Assembly (NCBI GenBank): GCA_937880805.1
Contig: CALGRR010000096.1
Location: forward strand, 1-16,225
Source: an uncultured Clostridia bacterium
Lineage (GTDB): Bacteria; Bacillota; Clostridia; Oscillospirales; Acutalibacteraceae
DNA length: 16,225 bases
Direction of reading: 5' to 3'
Positions 14,688 through 16,225 of this stretch are shown one piece after another (the stretch's first letter is position 1; every line of letters starts with the position of its first letter). Position numbers and translations under genes: made by a program. Under the pieces are notes generated by a model. That model did no database searches, was not told the origin of the DNA, and was given only the letters and a program-made list of their open reading frames with translations.

Positions 14688-15605
14688 TTATCTCTCCATA
14701 TCCTTTGAGACAGGCTTATACGGCTTTGCTTCAATACCGTCCAAGGACTTATAAAATCTCTCCGGGTATTTGAACTTTTCCTCGTACTTACGAGCCAGTT
14801 CTTTCGGCATACTGAGAAACTTTTCCGACTCAATCGGTGCGTATGCAATGAAGAACTTGCCGGCAATAATGTCGAGCATTTCACGGTTGCTGTCGTCTTT
14901 CACATAACATTTTTCAATCTTCCAACCGTCCTTGCCGCCGTGTTCATCAGCCATATACGCTTCCAGTCGCACACATTTATCCGAGCCGTCAAGGGAAGAA
15001 GCATAGATAGAATATCCGCCCATACCCTCAATGAAAGCCTTATTGTTACTGCTGACAACATAGGTTCTTTGTTCCTCTGTGTAAGGCTTGTCAAAGCTGT
15101 CAGCCGTAAAAACAATATATCCGGTCGTGTGGTTTCTTTCTTTTTCTGCCTGCCGGAAATGAGCTTTCAACTGCGGATAACTCATCTCAACATTCTCAGG
15201 CTCGGAATAAACTGCCCTGTTCAGCGGCAAACCGTTCATCTTTCCTTCCTCGTTGCAGATGATGGCAACCTCGTCCTCAAAGGGCATATATTCTTCAATA
15301 TCTCCCTCCACAAGAGACTGCATTGCTTCCAGCGTATCCTCAATTTCAATGAGCTTCGGATACCTGCCCGGCTCAACAAGAATGACGGAAATCTTCTCAG
15401 GTGCTTCTACCTTTTCAAAGGTATCCTCGTTAATATTCAAGGCGAGGGAGCTTCCGTTTTCCCAACTCATATGAATCTGTCCGGCGTCGTCAACGAACTT
15501 AACCGTTCCTTTCAGACCGTAGGGCATTTGACTTTCGCCAGCCATTTCAGTGAGTACAATCTGCGTACCCTCCGGGTACATTTCTCTGATTTCTTTTAGT
15601 TTCAT
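14688..15605 (-). CDS. DUF4314/DUF3846 domain protein of ICE
   Basis: A 305-residue soluble protein. Residues of about 8-66 match DUF4314 (GLKGTVKFVDDAGQIHMSWE, an SH3-like small barrel). Residues of about 70-130 match DUF3846 (SVILVEPGRYPKLIEIED, then NGLPLNRAVY). The rest, about 155-300, I cannot place; it has the stretches GYIVFTADSFDKPYTEEQR and WKIEKCYVKDD. Such proteins are common passengers of Tn1549-like elements and have no known function. AAAGGAG precedes the start, and the ATG overlaps the previous stop as ATGA. It ends 12 bases before the multi-hairpin block. Confidence 0.75.
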   Translation of the reverse strand: MKLKEIREMYPEGTQIVLTEMAGESQMPYGLKGTVKFVDDAGQIHMSWENGSSLALNINEDTFEKVEAPEKISVILVEPGRYPKLIEIEDTLEAMQSLVEGDIEEYMPFEDEVAIICNEEGKMNGLPLNRAVYSEPENVEMSYPQLKAHFRQAEKERNHTTGYIVFTADSFDKPYTEEQRTYVVSSNNKAFIEGMGGYSIYASSLDGSDKCVRLEAYMADEHGGKDGWKIEKCYVKDDSNREMLDIIAGKFFIAYAPIESEKFLSMPKELARKYEEKFKYPERFYKSLDGIEAKPYKPVSKDMER

Positions 15606-16225
15606 CGTGCAAAACTCCTTTCGGTTTTATCTTTTATCCCTAAGCGTTTACAAAGAAAGTCGTTGACATCTTTCCCGTATTGGGGAGGGTCGTCAACGAC
15701 TTCATACTTATCTGAAAGAATCGTCTGCAACGCTTTGGTCGCTTTTCTTCCGGCAATATCATTGTCCAAATGAAGAACAATTCGCCTGATTGTTTTGTCC
15801 TTTTCAAGCAGCCTGCCGAGTGTAACAGGCACTTTCGAGTCCTCGATTTTCTGCTTTGGGGAATACACTCCCGCAAGAGAAACAAGGTTAAACTGTCGCC
15901 AGTCTTTGCCCTCCAGCTTCATCAAAGTTGCATAGGAAAGCAGGTCAATGGCACACTCAAAAAGATGAACCTCTCCGGTGTTTTCGGCAGTCAGGCGGAA
16001 AGAATATTGCTTTTTACTGCCGGTGCAGTCGCCCATAATCCTTGATTGATTTGTTGCTCTGTAAGCGGCGTATTTGGGTTCTTTGTTCTCGTTATAGCCG
16101 ATAAAAACAGCATTGTGATATGGGAGCGACTCAATAATTAGCTCCTGTTCCAAGCAGTAGCTAATGATTTCAAAATCAAGCCCACGCCCGAAAAGGTAAT
16201 CAAATACCACATCGGTAGTGGGACT
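15602..16225 (-). CDS. DUF3991/TOPRIM (LtrC-like) protein, 5' end outside window
   Basis: The reading frame stays open to the window edge, so this is a fragment of 207 residues from the C-terminal end of a longer protein. A GTG at 16210 is in frame, but the visible sequence begins inside a domain, so it is not the real start. DUF3991 is seen in FGRGLDFEIISYCLEQELI and YHNAVFIGYN. TOPRIM follows, with Glu in HLFECAIDLL (85 from that GTG) and Asp-x-Asp in LHLDNDIAG (149 and 151). Such LtrC-like proteins are primase-type enzymes of ICEs, thought to act on single-stranded DNA after transfer. It overlaps the next start by 4 bases. Confidence 0.85.
   Translation of the reverse strand, partial: SPTTDVVFDYLFGRGLDFEIISYCLEQELIIESLPYHNAVFIGYNENKEPKYAAYRATNQSRIMGDCTGSKKQYSFRLTAENTGEVHLFECAIDLLSYATLMKLEGKDWRQFNLVSLAGVYSPKQKIEDSKVPVTLGRLLEKDKTIRRIVLHLDNDIAGRKATKALQTILSDKYEVVDDPPQYGKDVNDFLCKRLGIKDKTERSFAR

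Larger units (their letters stand above)
2331..16225 (-). mobile_element. Conjugation module of a Tn1549/CTn-like ICE (partial)
   Basis: All genes here run on the - strand with gaps of 0-40 bases or overlaps, apart from a 73-base gap holding a hairpin after the pilin gene and a 133-base structured block before the mobilization genes. The order is LtrC-like, DUF4314, DUF3789, MobC, relaxase, PcfB, ArdC-like, 67-residue protein, VirD4, Maff2, VirB6-like, Cys-rich, PrgI, VirB4, sortase, CHAP. This is the combined relaxosome and type IV secretion set of Tn1549-like elements in Firmicutes. Integration genes and both ends lie outside the window, so exact identity and limits cannot be given. Linkage of tet(W) to the element is by adjacency only. 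Confidence 0.85.

Overview
The window carries a tetracycline-resistance gene and most of the conjugation module of an integrative and conjugative element (ICE). The transfer genes match the Tn1549/CTn-like type common in gut Clostridia (Lachnospiraceae, Ruminococcaceae and relatives). Indicators are the gene set (MobC, MOBP-type relaxase, PcfB, VirD4, Maff2, VirB6-like, PrgI, VirB4, class B sortase, CHAP hydrolase), tight overlaps between genes, and strong AAAGGAG-type ribosome binding sites. The host is inferred; there is no rRNA or housekeeping gene to fix it.

Left end, + strand (1-2332): a 14-codon leader peptide, an attenuator-type terminator hairpin whose 5' arm contains the leader stop codon, then tet(W) or a tet(W)-type mosaic encoding a ribosomal protection GTPase. 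The promoter must lie left of base 1. A 276-base spacer follows with two tiny overlapping ORFs of doubtful reality and a good intrinsic terminator at 2300-2332.

Rest of the window, - strand (16225 down to 2331): one nearly gapless gene series, described here in transcription order. It opens with the 3' part of a DUF3991/TOPRIM (LtrC-like) gene cut by the window edge, then a DUF4314/DUF3846 protein. Next is a 93-base non-coding block with several inverted repeats, the best candidate for oriT or a structured leader. Then come a 47-residue DUF3789-type membrane protein, MobC and the relaxase (DNA processing). They are followed by PcfB, an ArdC-like protein, a 67-residue protein and VirD4 (coupling). 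Last come a Maff2 pilin-like protein, a VirB6-like channel protein, a cysteine-rich 61-residue protein, PrgI (VirB3-like), VirB4 ATPase, a class B sortase and a CHAP cell-wall hydrolase (the export channel and wall passage).

How it works together: MobC and the relaxase would nick the DNA at oriT, PcfB and VirD4 would bring the relaxosome to the channel, and VirB4, PrgI, VirB6 and Maff2 would form the channel core. The CHAP hydrolase would open the wall and the sortase would anchor a surface protein not encoded here. The tet gene converges on this operon. No integrase, excisionase, attachment site, CRISPR array, tRNA or insertion sequence is visible. The points most worth following up are the multi-hairpin block upstream of mobC, the divergent middle of the Tet protein, the stable hairpin directly after the pilin-like gene, and the small cysteine-rich protein inside the secretion operon.
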